A stretch of DNA of 64,000 nt from Datura wrightii. Its lineage: Eukaryota; Streptophyta; Magnoliopsida; Solanales; Solanaceae. The stretch spans positions 142,674,501 to 142,738,500 of the forward strand of contig JASDFA010000016.1 of NCBI GenBank assembly GCA_035772735.1, in the 5' to 3' direction. Made by a program: the position numbers and the translations under genes. Position 1 is the stretch's first letter, and every line of letters begins with the position of its first letter. This document shows positions 21,179-32,628 of this stretch, in pieces. Below the pieces are notes generated by a model. That model was not told the origin of the DNA. It did not search any database and worked only from the letters and a program-made list of their open reading frames with translations.

Positions 21179-23057
21179 TCATGCTCCTCTTACTCTCTCA
21201 TGCAGCTCAGTCATATGCTCCTCATTAGCCCGCCTACTCTCCGCTCTAGCCCGCTTGCGCTCTTTCTTCTCCTTCTTTCTCTTCTTTTTTAAACTCTCCT
21301 CACCAGAATCTTCAACACCTCTCTTCTTGATTTTATCATCGGCTGCATTTGAACCCCAGTATGCTGCCAAATCAATATCCTCCTCAAGCTCTGCATCTAG
21401 ATCCAGAAGAGTGGGGGCTTTTATGATAGTTGGTTGTCATAAAGACAACTTAACAACTTGGCTCCAAAGATCCCCCAACTCCGCACGGAGACTGCCGATG
21501 TCTGACTTCTCCACCATCCTCATGTTGTATACACTCTCAAAATAATCCAGGCGGCATGAAGGGCCTAAGCTGCTGCATTTATCTCGGATTTGACCCATGG
21601 CTTTACATTCTCCATCATTGCCTAAATTTTGCGCTCGGCCATGGTCAATCTCTTCGCCAGCTTCTGGAGGAAATCCTGCGGTACCAAGATGTACACTAGG
21701 CAATGGTGTAGCTGAGGTGCTAGGAGCTGACTCTAAATGACCGGCATCAATAGCCGGTGTCTCGCTCTTCTCCTCAATACTGGGCACATTCACCTGTATG
21801 TCCCCTACTGGCTGGGCTGCTGGGATGGCTATGGGCATTCTGGATCTACTTACCAGGTCCATCTCATCCCAGATAAGGCCTATGTCTGCAATTCCTTGGC
21901 CTTCAATCAATCTCTCAACACCCCGTTGTACTCTCGCCTTCGTGCACAAACTGTATACAAGGCTCGGGAATGGAATAGTAGTGCTTACTTCCACTTCCCG
22001 GTCTCATATCTCTGTAGCTATTATCCTTGGGATGTTAAGATGGTAGCGAGACATGAGGCCTGCCACCTACGCCGCTCTATCAGTACTCAACTTATTATCA
22101 TTGACTGTGGGCGCTAATCGATGTCTCACCAATGTCCAGCAAGCCTTTGCGATGAAGTTCAATGAATTCTTTGTCATCTACTTGCCACCTGTAACCCACT
22201 CAGCCTCATCCTTCTTCTCAGTTATCACTTCTACTAGCCATTGTAGCTGCCTCTATCGCTCACCCCTGCTCAGACTCCTAATCTGCTTCATTGCCTCAAC
22301 CCTGTAGTCATACTATAGGGTTATCCTAGTTGGTCTGAATTGAGGTCCATACAACATGCGTGAAATAGTTCGATCAAATATATCTACTACTCTCCCTCGG
22401 ACTAGAACACTCTCTAAGCAAGGCTGCTCCTTTATCTTTTGCCCCTCCTTTTCTTTCTCCTCCATTGTTGCCAGGTAGTTGGCGTAGAACTCCCTGACGA
22501 TCTCCTATGTGTATTATAAAGGGGTCTTGGCCATCCACTCTGGCACATAGAAGCTAAAAATATGTGTATCTCCTCAACTTCATTCAAGGAATTAGTGAGG
22601 ATCCACGGTTCTTCTTGGATGCTTCTTTTATATTTGTTTTTGGCGGTGAGAGAGATGCTTTGTTAATATAAATCTTTAGCACTTGACACTTTCCAACGCA
22701 TTGTTCTGCTCTCTCTGGCAGGGGTTTGCTCCTCCATTTCTTCCTCACTCCTTTTTGCATCATTCTGGTCCCTTCTGACCTTTCCTCAGTGTTGGAGTCT
22801 GTTCCCGGCCTTTGTTGTTCCTCTCTTGCTCCCTCTTCAGACTGGGGAGCTTGAGCAGATGTGTCCGTGGTTGCTTCATCTTGTGCCTTTGCTCTTGCAC
22901 TAGTTGTTCTTGTTCCATCTATGTCTGTGGTGTCTACTTGATAATCCTCAAGTGAACCACTAGGTGAATCTTTAGCTTGATCAGACTTTGAGTCCGTTTT
23001 TTCATCTATCAATGTCCTATAGGCTTGTGTTTTGTCTGCCCTGTATTGGTATGTCAT
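21179..23057 (-). pseudogene. ORF2 of element C, 'putative plant transposon protein'-like
   Basis: About 626 codons, in broken frame. The start ATG at 23057 follows the acceptor-like CTCACCAG/GTACA. The N-terminus (to about 22700) is Ser/Glu/Lys-rich and matches the fragment at 8166. The middle carries EIVREFYANYLA (about 22500), VRGRVVDIFDRTISRMLYG (about 22390), KACWTLVRHRLAPTVNDNK (about 22130) and TTIPFPSLVYSLCTKARV (about 21970). In my recollection this order is that of the plant family named 'putative plant transposon protein' (Pfam PF20167). The C-terminus (21370-21179) is highly basic (KKKRKKEKKERKRARAESRR), like a nuclear localisation or nucleic-acid-binding tail, and ends at a TGA. 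Frameshifts near 22580, 21990 and 21400 and in-frame stops make it a pseudogene. The biochemical role is unknown. Confidence 0.75.
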
Positions 23058-23078
23058 TGTACCTGGTGAGAAAGAGTT
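23058..23078 (-). other. Putative splice acceptor in front of ORF2, element C
   Basis: The minus strand reads CTAAACTCTTTCTCACCAG, then GTACA and ATG. It is homologous to the site at 8139-8165 and keeps the branch-point-like CTAA, the pyrimidine tract, the AG and the same distance to the ATG. Confidence 0.5.
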
Positions 23079-24204
23079 TAGTATTTCGTTTTTGAAAAAG
23101 AAAAATCAGATAGTAGAAGAAGTTCAGTATCTCATCACGAGTCCTCACTATGAGTTGTACCTCGAAAGGTAAGACTCGTGAGATGCCCTGATGGTGCCCC
23201 ACGACTCATAGGTACCATGAAAGTACGATCTGTGGTACAACCCGTAGGTCAATTTCACAAGTCGTAGGGTGGGTTTCCAAGATTACTTTTTTCATGATAA
23301 GTGGTATGAGCACTTAGTACGACTCGTAGTGTCAACCTACGATCCGTACTATGCTGCGTGCCCTTTTTCAGCCCATTTTTTACAATTATTTTGCTCAGTG
23401 TGTAAGTGTTTTTTTTGCACATTTTTGGGTATTCAGATTTCCCCCAGGACTAGCATTTGGTAAACTCCCTTTTTACACCACTTAATCCTCCCCTACATGT
23501 AACTCCCTTTAGGTGTTCTTGATTCAAAATTCAATAAATTTCCAGTGGGTTTTTGGTCGAGTTGAAGTTTTTCTCACGTATCGATTTATTTTCAAGAACA
23601 CCTAATGATTCTTATGGGTATTTGACTCCCTTAAGTTCAGTTTCAAGCATTAACAACTTACAATGTAAGTCACTTACTTGATTGTCGATTCATAGACTGG
23701 AAAACAACTTCTAGGGCTTTGCACACTCAGTTGAAGCAAGAATTTCGTGCTTTAATTTCTTGATGTGGGAAGCTACGGGTGTTGGGAAGAGGGTTCTCAA
23801 GTCATGGGTTTTGAGGTGTTCGCGTGGGAAGATGGTCAATTTTGAAGTTTAAGTAGGTGAGGGCCAATTTAAAAATCTGGGTCGAATCGGGTAAATTTGA
23901 CCCATCAAGACTCATACCACGAGTTGTAGGAGCAACCTATGAATCGTCCCTAGACCGTAATGACTTTAGCTACAACGAACTTACCCGGTGACCTGCAAGT
24001 GCATCCTACGAATCATACCTGTGAGGTACGAATCGTAGGGTGATTCGTAGGTAAGACTTTGGTTAGAATTTCCTCTGCTTTTCACCACCACTGCTACCAC
24101 GACTCATAGGACCTCACCACGAGTCATACTAAGATCTTGTAGCAGCAGATTTTTCAGCCGCCTGTTTTTGTTTTCCTACACACTGAGCACACATTAGTTC
24201 AATA
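23079..24204 (-). promoter_or_regulatory. Motif-rich spacer between Gag-Pro and ORF2, element C
   Basis: About 1.1 kb without a coding frame. It holds clustered variants of the near-palindrome ACGACTCGT/ACGAGTCGT (exact copy at 23319; variants near 23160, 23200, 23915, 24000-24030 and 24095). A segment near 23845-23890 is homologous to the TATA-like stretch at 7150 (minus strand CTACTTAAACTTCAAAATTG). It occupies the same place as 6679-8135. A control role is inferred. Confidence 0.5.
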
Positions 24205-24260
24205 ACTTGGGTTGCTTCCCTAGAAGCGCTTAATTTAACGTTGCGGCACGATGCAAGTCT
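24205..24260 (-). repeat. Hairpin motif behind protease, element C
   Basis: The minus strand reads CGTGCCGCAACGTTAAATTA followed by AGCGCTTCTAGGGAAGCAACCCAAG. It is the counterpart of the blocks at 6547-6678 and 41155-41293. I see only one clear copy here. Confidence 0.65.
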
Positions 24261-26737
24261 CTTGACGACTCAGAATTCTTCAAGTGAGTCATACTCATCC
24301 TTAAGTGCTGAGATCACACTAAATTCCTTTGGTTGCTTCATAGTCTGTCAGATGTTGAAAGTGACCTCTTCTTTGTTTAGCCTGAACTTTAACAGGCCAG
24401 CTCATCTACTAGAGCTCTCCCAGTAGCAAGGAATGGTCGCCACAGAATGATGGGGACCTCATAATCGACCTCGCAATCCAATATCACAAAGTTTGCTGGG
24501 AATATGAACTTATCAAACTTGACGAGCACATCAACTAGGATGCCTGCTGGTCTCTTTATTGTTCTATCAGCCATCAGTAGCCGCATGTTGGTTAGTGTGG
24601 GGGCTCCCAATCCTAGCTTCTTGAAGACCGCCAAGGGAATTAGATTAATGCTAGCACCCAGATCACAGAGTTCCCTTGCGACTCGACATTACCAATGGCA
24701 CAAGGTATCGTGAAGGCATCTGGGTCTTCCTTTTTCTGAGCTAAGACCCTTTTTTCTATGGCACTGCAGTGATGGATATTGTCAACCAGCTCATAGCTTA
24801 CATATCTTTTCTTTGTCACAAGGTCCTTCATGAATTTCGCATATCCAAGCATATGCGCTAGTGCTTCGGCCAATGGTATATTCACAAAAAGTTGTTTGAG
24901 CATTGAAAGAAATTTTTGGAACTTACCGTTATCCGCCTTTTTCTTCATCCTTTGCGGGAATGGTGGTGGTGGTCTCGGGATAACCTTTTGTTCTAGATTT
25001 TCCCCTTGATCCATATCGCATTTCTTCTCACTCCTAGGGGCCTTTTGCAACCCATCAGGTTGTGTATCATCACCAATCTCTACTTCCTCAATCACGCTCT
25101 CTTTCCTCCTTTCAACTTCAACAGGAAACGGGGGGTCAACTGTGGTTTTACCAATCCTAGTCATCACTTCCATGGAATGAGCATCATTCTTTGGATTCTG
25201 GACAGTGTTGCTAGGAAGTGTACCCTTTTTCGTAGGGTTCATTGATACCGACAGTAGCCCAAGTTGGTGTTCTATATGCTTGATGGCGGTGGCGTGAGAT
25301 TCCACTTTCTAACCCATGCTAGATAAATCACTTCGAATTTCTTTTAACTGATCATCCATGGACCTCACCTTCTTCAGCATTTCAGCCATCATACTCTCCA
25401 ACTTTGATTTTCTGGTCTCCCCTTCTCGTGCGTTGGGAGACACATGGACTCCAGCCCGGTCATTGCGATATCCGTCATTTCTTCTCCATTCTCCCTCTTG
25501 ATAATGACCACAACTCCTATCTCTGAACCCGTTCCTATTGTAGTTGTCTCTCTATTGATTTTTAACTTGATTTGTAGAACCTTGGCGCCAATTTTCTTGT
25601 CCAGATGCTTGGGTGTTGGCCCAAAAACCCGCCACCTGGCTATCTATGAAGTTCTCCTCTTCCTCAGAATCAGAGTGATCTGCTCCCTTCTCCCTTTCTT
25701 GAGTTCCCACTGCATTTACCCTTTTGGCTCTTGGTCCCGTGATATGTTTTTTTAGCAAATCCAATGAATTGCGCATGTGAGCCAACTCCTGATCGCGTTT
25801 TTCCTCCTTCTTTCGTTGGTATGTAGTCAAACCAACATCATATGCACCTGCCACTGCATCAGTATACCTCGTATGCTAGGCCTGTTTTTCTTTGTCACCC
25901 TATCAAGGATAGTGGATGCTTCCTCCCAAGTGTGACTCATCAATTCTCCACCCGCCACCGTGTCTTCTACAGCCTTGAAGCTATTACTAAGAGACCTATA
26001 AAAGATTTCCAACAAACTGTCATCTGGGATTTTATGGTTCGTGCACTTAGTCAACTTCTTTTTGAACCTCACAAGGTTTCATGAAGTGCCTCCATCTTAA
26101 TTTGCCAAAAGTTGTAGATCTCATCTTTTAATTGTAACATCCTTGTTGGGGGAAAGAATCTCTCCAAGAAGGCCTGTTTAAGCTCCCTCGAATTTGTTAT
26201 AGAGTTGTTGGGAAACTTCGATAACGACAAAGTATCTTCCCCTGATAGAGAGAAAGGGAAGAGTTGGAGTATTATTGCATCCTGGCTTACTCTGGGCAAC
26301 CTGTATGCCTTGCATATTCCTACAAAATTCATCAAGTGCAGGTTGGCGTCATCCACTGCGTGGCCACTAAACACCCCATTCATGTTTAACAATTGAATCA
26401 TGGTGCTCATAATGTCAAATTTGGCCCCTACGGGCAGTGGTGGTGGCACAATTACTCCAGTTGACCAAAACTTCATCAATATCTTGGTAATCATCATCAA
26501 AGAACTGAGGGGCAAATCTCTGAGCTTGGCTGCCTCTCCCATGTCGACCAGCGCTCACCACCTCATCTCTATCATCACCAGCCTGCTGAAGTGCAGCTAG
26601 CTGAGCTAGCTCGGCTTTCCTAGATTCTTCAGCTAAGCGGGCTTCTCTCTACTCACGGTTCACAATTCTCTACAGTGCTCATTCGATTTCGGGATTTAGT
26701 GGAACAAGGGGTTCTCTCTACTCCGAGAGCTTGGCAT
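24261..26737 (-). pseudogene. Gag-Protease of element C, decayed
   Basis: The ATG at 26737 lies 16 nt after the acceptor-like ACCCGCAG/GTT. The capsid-like domain at about 26430-26000 is the best preserved in the window, with FSGHAVDDANLHLMNFVGI, SKFPNNSITNSRELKQAFLE and IPDDSLLEIFYRSLSNSFK. A Lys/Glu/Arg-rich linker spans about 25850-25300. A segment at about 25300-24640 precedes protease. The protease at about 24700-24400 carries D/W-L-A-L-I-like remnants, then KLGLGAPTLTNMRLLMADRT, with a frameshift right at the active-site motif (about 24640). The frame ends near 24261, as in the other copies, with no RT behind it. Several stops and shifts (26080, 25830, 25310) prevent full translation. 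Confidence 0.85.
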
Positions 26738-26847
26738 TCACGAGAGGTTAACCTGCGGGTGTCAAAGAAAAACATAAAAATAAATGTAATTAAGGAAATA
26801 ATTACCAAAAAGTTAAATACAACCAAATAACCTAGTCTTAGTCGTAT

Positions 26848-26865
26848 TCCCCGGCAACGGCGCCT
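26848..26865 (-). other. Primer binding site of element C (tRNA-Asp type)
   Basis: The minus strand reads AGGCGCCGTTGCCGGGGA, 5 nt inside the LTR boundary. It matches the Athila-type site except at its first base, and is the best-preserved copy in the window. Confidence 0.8.
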
Positions 26866-26870
26866 CTTTT

Positions 26871-28492
26871 TCATAACACTCAAACCACACTTCCAACCGA
26901 ATTATGAAGCGGACGTTGTCAATAAGGAACCCAAACTTATAGGTTGGGGTCGAACCCACAGGGAATATGGAAGATCTAGATTACAGTCGCTAGATGAACT
27001 TGTATGATAATTACTTCACAATAGGGGAATTCTAATAAGTATCAATCATAAAAATCAGCAGCAGTCAAGATTATATTTCTGAATCAATAATTAATGGATA
27101 ACTAGGGTTTTTATTTCCCATGAGTTCATAACACCTTCGAGTATACTCTCGTGATCTTTACAAGTACTTACTTACAGAACTGATAACTTAGGTTCATTCA
27201 AATGATCGACCAATCCCTATTGAATGACTATCCTCAATCACTCGACCAAGTCTTATGAGTTTTTCTAACTAACCGTTATCACTAAGTTATAGATATAACT
27301 ATCATGCAACAAAAAATAAAGTTAATACAATGATCATCAAGATCAACGCTCTGTTGTAATTCTCTTTTCCTAATATTTACCTCTTCGACCAAAGCAAGTA
27401 AAGAATTTAGGCACTTCCTAACGTTGTACACCACTAAAAATCATTAAAGATGAATAGAATGCAATATAAGTAATTAGTATTGGTTTTAGACACACTTTGT
27501 GCAACCCTAACTAGTTAATCCACCATGATTCCCACAACCTTAGCTATGGAGATTTTAGCCTCTCATAGTTGCAAGATTGAGATTTGTGTTCATTATTGAA
27601 AACATAAAAAAATACTTACAAAGATGATTGAGAAAAAAAATTTCTTCAATTAAACCACGAAATCTTGAATAACAAGTAGCAAGAACAAGATGAATTCAAG
27701 AAAAGGTTGATCACAAGGTTGAACCAACTCAATTCTCTCTTCCAATGATGTAAAATTGCTTACTACAATGTTTTCCTACTAGAATTAAGTCTATTTGTCA
27801 TCCTATATGAAAAATAAAACATAAAAAGTATTTATAGAGACACAAGAATCGTTTTCCTAAAGTAATTGGACTGCTTTCCATATCTGTAGCAGACCTTGTC
27901 ATGGGTCCACCTACAACTTGTAGGGGCTTCTCACAGATCGTGACATCAACTTTCTCTTGGAGTGTTGGCTGAATTTTGGCTAAGTGTTGGGCCAAGGTAC
28001 GATTAGTACCAACATTCTATTACTCGTACATTGCACCCATGGCTTGATCTTGATCTTTTGAACTTTTTCTAAACTTCACCACGACCGGTATGGTATGACT
28101 GGTACCTTCATCTCATGGGTCGTAAGGTGCTCTCGTACTAAGAATAGTCCTCCTATGCATTTCTTCTAGCTGTCATCATGATTGGCTTACCACGACTCGT
28201 ACCACCATAATACGATCCATGACAAGTCTCATAAGTTCAATTTTCCAGGTTAAGTTTTCAGCTTCTTATCAGAGCCTTCAGTACGACTCGTAGGTCCATC
28301 CTACGAATCGTACTGTGGACTACACTTTTTACCCTTTTTTGCCCACTTCTAGCTCCCTTTTGCGATTTATTGTTCCAACACCCATTTATCCTGAAAATAA
28401 AGGAAGTTCCTCATATCAACGTAAATACATCTATGTCCATGCTATTTTTTTAGTTTTGAACGTCAATACTGCTGTAAATCCACTACACATCA
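26871..28492 (-). repeat. 5' LTR of element C
   Basis: 1622 bp; on the minus strand it starts TGATGTGTAGTGG and ends GAGTGTTATGA (the last bases TTATCA have become TTATGA). It keeps GGGTTCGACCCC near its end (26946-26957), which the 3' LTR has lost. Exact ACGACTCGT is at 28283, upstream of the TATA box. Confidence 0.9.
27829..27836 (-). promoter_or_regulatory. TATA box in the 5' LTR of element C
   Basis: The minus strand reads TATAAATA in the context GTCTCTATAAATACTT, about 660 bp after the LTR start. This is the probable promoter of element C transcripts. Confidence 0.65.
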
Positions 28493-28497
28493 TACAC
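28493..28497. repeat. Target-site duplication of element C, right copy
   Basis: TACAC directly behind the element terminus CACATCA; identical to 17800-17804. F2 gag resumes here in the expected place (compare CTGTACACCCAACAGATAAA at 10613). Confidence 0.85.
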
Positions 28498-29010
28498 CCA
28501 GTAGATGGAGGAAGTACGGATGAGTGAGAGGGAGATAGAGGCCAAGAGGGCCAGGACTGATATCTTTGGATTCTCCTAGTAGAGACCTAGTGGGCATCGT
28601 CAGCAGTCCCACTAGAGATCTTCAGCTCCAATGCCTTTGTCTATGAGTGTGCCATCCATATCCAGGAGCGATTAGAGGGGACGAGCATCAGGCTCTAGAG
28701 GCCAGAGTAGCAGACCCTCAAAGACCAGGCCTCCTGAGTGAAGAGGATGTGGTTGGAGACACGTAAGCTAGTGCTGAGAAGGTTGAAATGCTTGTTTTAG
28801 TTGTGGGAAGCCTCGACATATGCTTAGAGATTATCCAGCAACCCGATAGGGTCATGATAGGGGCTAAGACCCAGTTTCCAGTTCAGCAGCTCCACTTGCA
28901 CGACCAGCTCAGCAGGGGGCATCCACTAGTGCGAGTAGTGGTCGCGTTAAAACAGGTTCTATGCTCTAGCATCCTGCAAGGAGCAGGAGGTCTCCCCTAA
29001 TGTTATCATT
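28498..29010 (+). pseudogene. Gag C-terminal half of chromovirus F2
   Basis: Continues the gag interrupted at 17804. It is basic and rich in Arg/Glu at first (compare 10630-10700), then a Ser/Arg/Gly-rich hinge. A zinc knuckle at about 28790-28850 reads CFSCGKPRHMLRDYP, with the fourth metal ligand Cys replaced by Tyr. Stops are frequent. Confidence 0.75.
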
Positions 29011-30960
29011 GTATGTTAGGAGTATTCCACCTTGATGTATATGAATTGTTAGATCGAGGGGCTACTTTATCTTTTGTGATGCCCTATGTTGCTAGTAGTT
29101 TCGGAGTCAGTCCAGAAATCTTATTAGAATCCTTCTCAATCTCTACTCTAGTTGGTGATTTGGTTATAGCTAGACGAATATATTGAAATTTCCCTGTCAC
29201 GGTCCTTCACAAAGTCACCTCAACAGATTTAGTAAAGCTAGCCATGACCAATTTTGGTGTTATCCTTTGCATGGATTGTCTATTTTCATGTTATGCCTCA
29301 ATCAATTGTAGAACCCATGTACTAGAGTTCATATTTTTGGTTGAGCCAGTCTTAGAGTGGAAGGGTAGTGCAGTTATGCCTGTAGGTCGCTTCATTTCCT
29401 ACCTTAAGACAACAAAGATGATTTCTAAGGGTTGTGTATACCATCTAGTTAGGGTTAAGGATGCTACGTTTGAGACCTCAACTATCTAATAAGTTCCAGT
29501 AGTATGTGAATATCCAGAAGCGTTCCCAAATGACCTACTAGGAATTCCTCATGAGAGGGAAATCGATTTTGGTATTGACCTTCTTCCCGATACGCAACCT
29601 ATACCTATTTCTCCTTACAGAATGGCTCTCGATGAGTTAAAGCAGTTGAAGGAGCATTTGACACACCTTTTAGACTAGGGTTTCATTAGATCAATAAAAT
29701 TTTCGTAGGGTGCACCAGTTCACTTTGTCCTAATGAATGATGGTTCTCTTCGTATGTGCATTGATTATCAACAGTTGAACAAGGTCACCATCAAGAGCAG
29801 GTGTCCTCTCCCTAGGATTGATAATTTTTTTGACTAGCTTCAGGGTGTTAAGTGTTTTTCGAAGGTAGACCTTAGGTTCGGATACCATCAGCTCAGGGTT
29901 CGGGAGCTTCACATCCCGAAGATGGCCTTTAGGACTTGGTATGGTCATTACGAGTTTGTAGTTATGTATTTTGGACTAACAAATGCTCTTGCATCTTTTA
30001 TGGATTTGATGACTGTGTTTATGGATAATATCCTTATGTACTCTTGGAGCGAGGAGGAGCATGCCACTCATTTGCGGGTGGTGCTACAGACCTTGAATGA
30101 TCGTTAGTCATATGCTAAACTCAATAAATGCGAGTTTTCATTGAGCTCGATGGAATTTTTAGGTCATGTGGTGTCAATTGAGGGTGTAAAGGTAGACTCT
30201 CAAAAGATAGAAGCAGTGAAGAAGTTTCTTAGACCGGTGAATCCTGCGGATATCGGGAATTTCTGGAGCTTAGCTGGTTATTATTTGAGATTTGTTGAGG
30301 GCTTTTCATTAGTTGCAGCACCGTTGACCAAACTGACCCAAAAGAAATTGAAGTTCTAATGGTCGGAGGCTTGTGAGAAGAGGTTCTAAGAATTGAAGAC
30401 TCGACTCACCTCAACACCGTTGTTGACCCTACTCGAGTGTACTGATGGGTTTGTGGTATATTGTGACACTTCAAGGATTGGCCTTGGTTGTGTACTGATG
30501 CAACATGGTATGGTTACAGTATATGCTTCCAGGTAGCTGAAGGTCCATCAAAAGAATTACCCAACTCATGATCTCGAATTGGTGGCGGTAGTATTTGCGT
30601 TGAAAATTTGGTGGCACTATTTGTACGAAGTCCATGTAGACGTGTTTATGGACCACAAAAGCCTACAATATGTGTTTACCTAGAAGGATCTAAAGCTACG
30701 TCAAAGGAGGTGGTTGGAGTTACTCAAGGATTATGATATGAGTGTCCTTTACCATCCTAGAAAGGCTAATTTGGTAGCAGATGCTCTTAGTAGGCTTTCT
30801 GTGGAGAGTGCGTCCCATGTAGATGAGGTGAGGAAGGAGCTGGTGAAGGATGTGCATCAGCTTTCACGGTTGGGTGTTCATTTGTTTGACTTGACTGATG
30901 GCGGTGTTATTGTGCAGAATGGGTCAAAATCATCCTTGGTGACTGATGTTAAGGTTAGGC
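29011..30960 (+). pseudogene. Protease, RT and RNase H of chromovirus F2, decayed
   Basis: The protease remnant at about 29050-29290 keeps RGATLSFV and a C-M-D-W/C block (LCMDCLF for GMDWL). RT blocks run about 29700-30360. The catalytic site at 30016-30045 reads FMDNILMYS, so the second Asp of the D-D pair is Asn. About 15 residues normally found just before it are also deleted (MTVFMDNI). The thumb keeps FLGHVVSIEGVKVDSQKIEA. RNase H at about 30440-30690 has VVYCDTSRIGLGCVL and THDLELVAVVFALK. Stops and shifts are at 29487, 29680, 30105, 30357 and 30660. It is non-functional. Confidence 0.85.
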
Positions 30961-32384
30961 AAGATGAGAGGATCCTATTTTTGTGAAGTTGAAGAAAGTC
31001 GTTCAGAATAAGAAGGTAGAGGTCTTCTCCAAAGAGGGAGATGGTGTGCTCCGATATTACGGTCATTTGTGTGTATTGGATGTTGGTGACTTGAGAGGGC
31101 GGATGATGTATGAAGCACATGGTTCTAGATACTTTATACATCCAGGTGCCACCAAGATGTACCGTGACCTACGGGAAGTCTATTAGTGCAAATGGCATGA
31201 AGAAGGACATAGCGGAGCTTGTGGCTAAGTGTCTCAATTATCATCCAGTGAAGGTTGAGCACCAGAGACTAGGAGGTGTACTTCAAGACATCGGTATTCC
31301 TACATAGAAGTGGGAGGAGATCAATATGTACTTCATCACAGGGTTGCGTCGCACTCGCCGATAGTATGACTTTATTTGGGTGGTGATGGACAGGTTGACT
31401 AAAGCTGCTCATTTCCTACTCGTCAAAACTATAAATTTAGCCGAGAATTATGCTAAACTATACATTTGGAAGTTAGTTCGGTTGCATGGAGTGCCATTGT
31501 CCGTCATATAAGATAGAGGTACACAATTTGCCTCCCAGTTTTGGAGATCATTTAGAAGGGACTCGGAACTTAAGTCAAGCCTAGCACAACATTTCACTAG
31601 CAGATAGATGGTCTGGCCGAATGGACCATTCAGGCTCGTGACGAAATGTTGAGAGAATGTGTGGTTGACTTCAAGGGTTTTTGGGATGACCATTTGCCTC
31701 TCATTGAGTTTGCGTATAACGACTGCTACCATTCCAGCATTAAGATGGCTCCGTTTGAGGTTCTCTATGGGTAGAGATGTAGGTTGCTTGTTGGTTGGTT
31801 TAAAGTCAGTGAAGCTGCATTGATAGGACCAGATTCAGTCCATGAGTCCATGGAGAAAGTTCAACTTATAAGGGACAGGTTTAAAATAGCTCAGAGTCGC
31901 CAAAACTTGTATGCGGATGAGAGGAGGAGGGAGCTTGGATTCGAAGTTGATGATTGAGTGTTTTGAAGGTATCTCCCATGAAGGGAGTGACAAGATTTTG
32001 AAAGAAAGGGAAAACTCAGTCCCCGTTATGTTGGCCTATACCGGATTGTGAAACGGGTTGGCAAGGTAGCATATGAGTTGGATTGACCTCAGAATTAGCT
32101 TCAGTCCATTCGATTTTTCATGTATCGCTTTTGAAGAAATGTTTGGGTGATCTAGCTCTGCTTGTTCTGGTGGACAGTGTCGATGTGAAGGAAAACCTTA
32201 GTTATGAGAAGGTTCCGGTGGAAATACTGGATTGTCAGGTTCGTAAGCTAAGAAATGAAGAAGTAGCTTCAGTAAAGGTTTTGTGGAGGAATTAGCATAT
32301 TGAGGGAGCTACATGGGAAGCCGAAAGAGATATGATGGCTAAATACTCGTATCTATTCTCTTCCGGCGCTCAGTTTAAGCTTGA
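30961..32384 (+). pseudogene. Integrase and chromodomain of chromovirus F2, decayed
   Basis: The zinc-binding region (about 31110-31260) keeps VHPGATKMYRDLRE-like sequence in the form FIHPGATKMYRDLREVY, but its C-x2-C pair has become C-L-N-Y. The catalytic-core start (about 31320) is M-Y-F in place of M-D-F. Later blocks are FAYNDCYHSSIKMAPFE (about 31710-31760) and the chromodomain-like tail at about 32200-32350 (KVPVEILDCQVRKLRNEEVA). At least one likely catalytic Asp is lost. The frame is broken repeatedly. Confidence 0.8.
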
Positions 32385-32628
32385 GGTATCAGTTTCCTCC
32401 TTAGTACTCTATTCAGTTTCATGCTCAACTCATGTACCCAATTTTCTTTCATGTTAATGAATGTATGTGTGATTCGGGAATTCAGTTCAGCCATGTAGTT
32501 CAAATTGGAGGCAGTCACTCTATTAGTTTTTAGCATTTACGTTCAATATTTGTGTATGATGATTGCATTTCTCCGCTTTTCAGTATGTTTTACCACATTC
32601 AAGGAAGAATGTTCCCAAAGGAGAATAT
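32385..32628 (+). other. 3' untranslated region and polypurine tract of F2
   Basis: Noncoding and homologous to 14518-14761. The polypurine tract has decayed to AAAGGAGAATAT just before the LTR start. Confidence 0.7.

Larger units (their letters stand above)
17805..28492 (-). mobile_element. Element C, complete non-autonomous Athila-like element with ORF2
   Basis: A complete 10,688-bp element on the minus strand, flanked by TACAC on both sides and splitting F2 gag. In its own direction it has the 5' LTR (28492-26871), tRNA-Asp-type primer site, leader with an acceptor-like site, gag-pro (26737-24260), twin hairpin motif, motif-rich spacer, ORF2 (23057-21179), a long 3' noncoding region and the 3' LTR (19382-17805). 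No RT, RNase H or integrase motif was found in 7.5 kb of internal sequence. It must therefore have relied on enzymes from another element if it moved in this form. Confidence 0.85.

Noticed and set aside
21168..21545. Ser/Leu-rich plus-strand open frame that could look like a small host gene.
   Set aside because: It is the antisense of the basic C-terminus of ORF2 in element C, which has a homologue and a context. No promoter or similarity supports the plus strand.
21179..23057. ORF2 as a captured host gene unique to element C.
   Set aside because: A homologous ORF2 start with the same acceptor-like leader stands in the same position in element B, so it belongs to the family.
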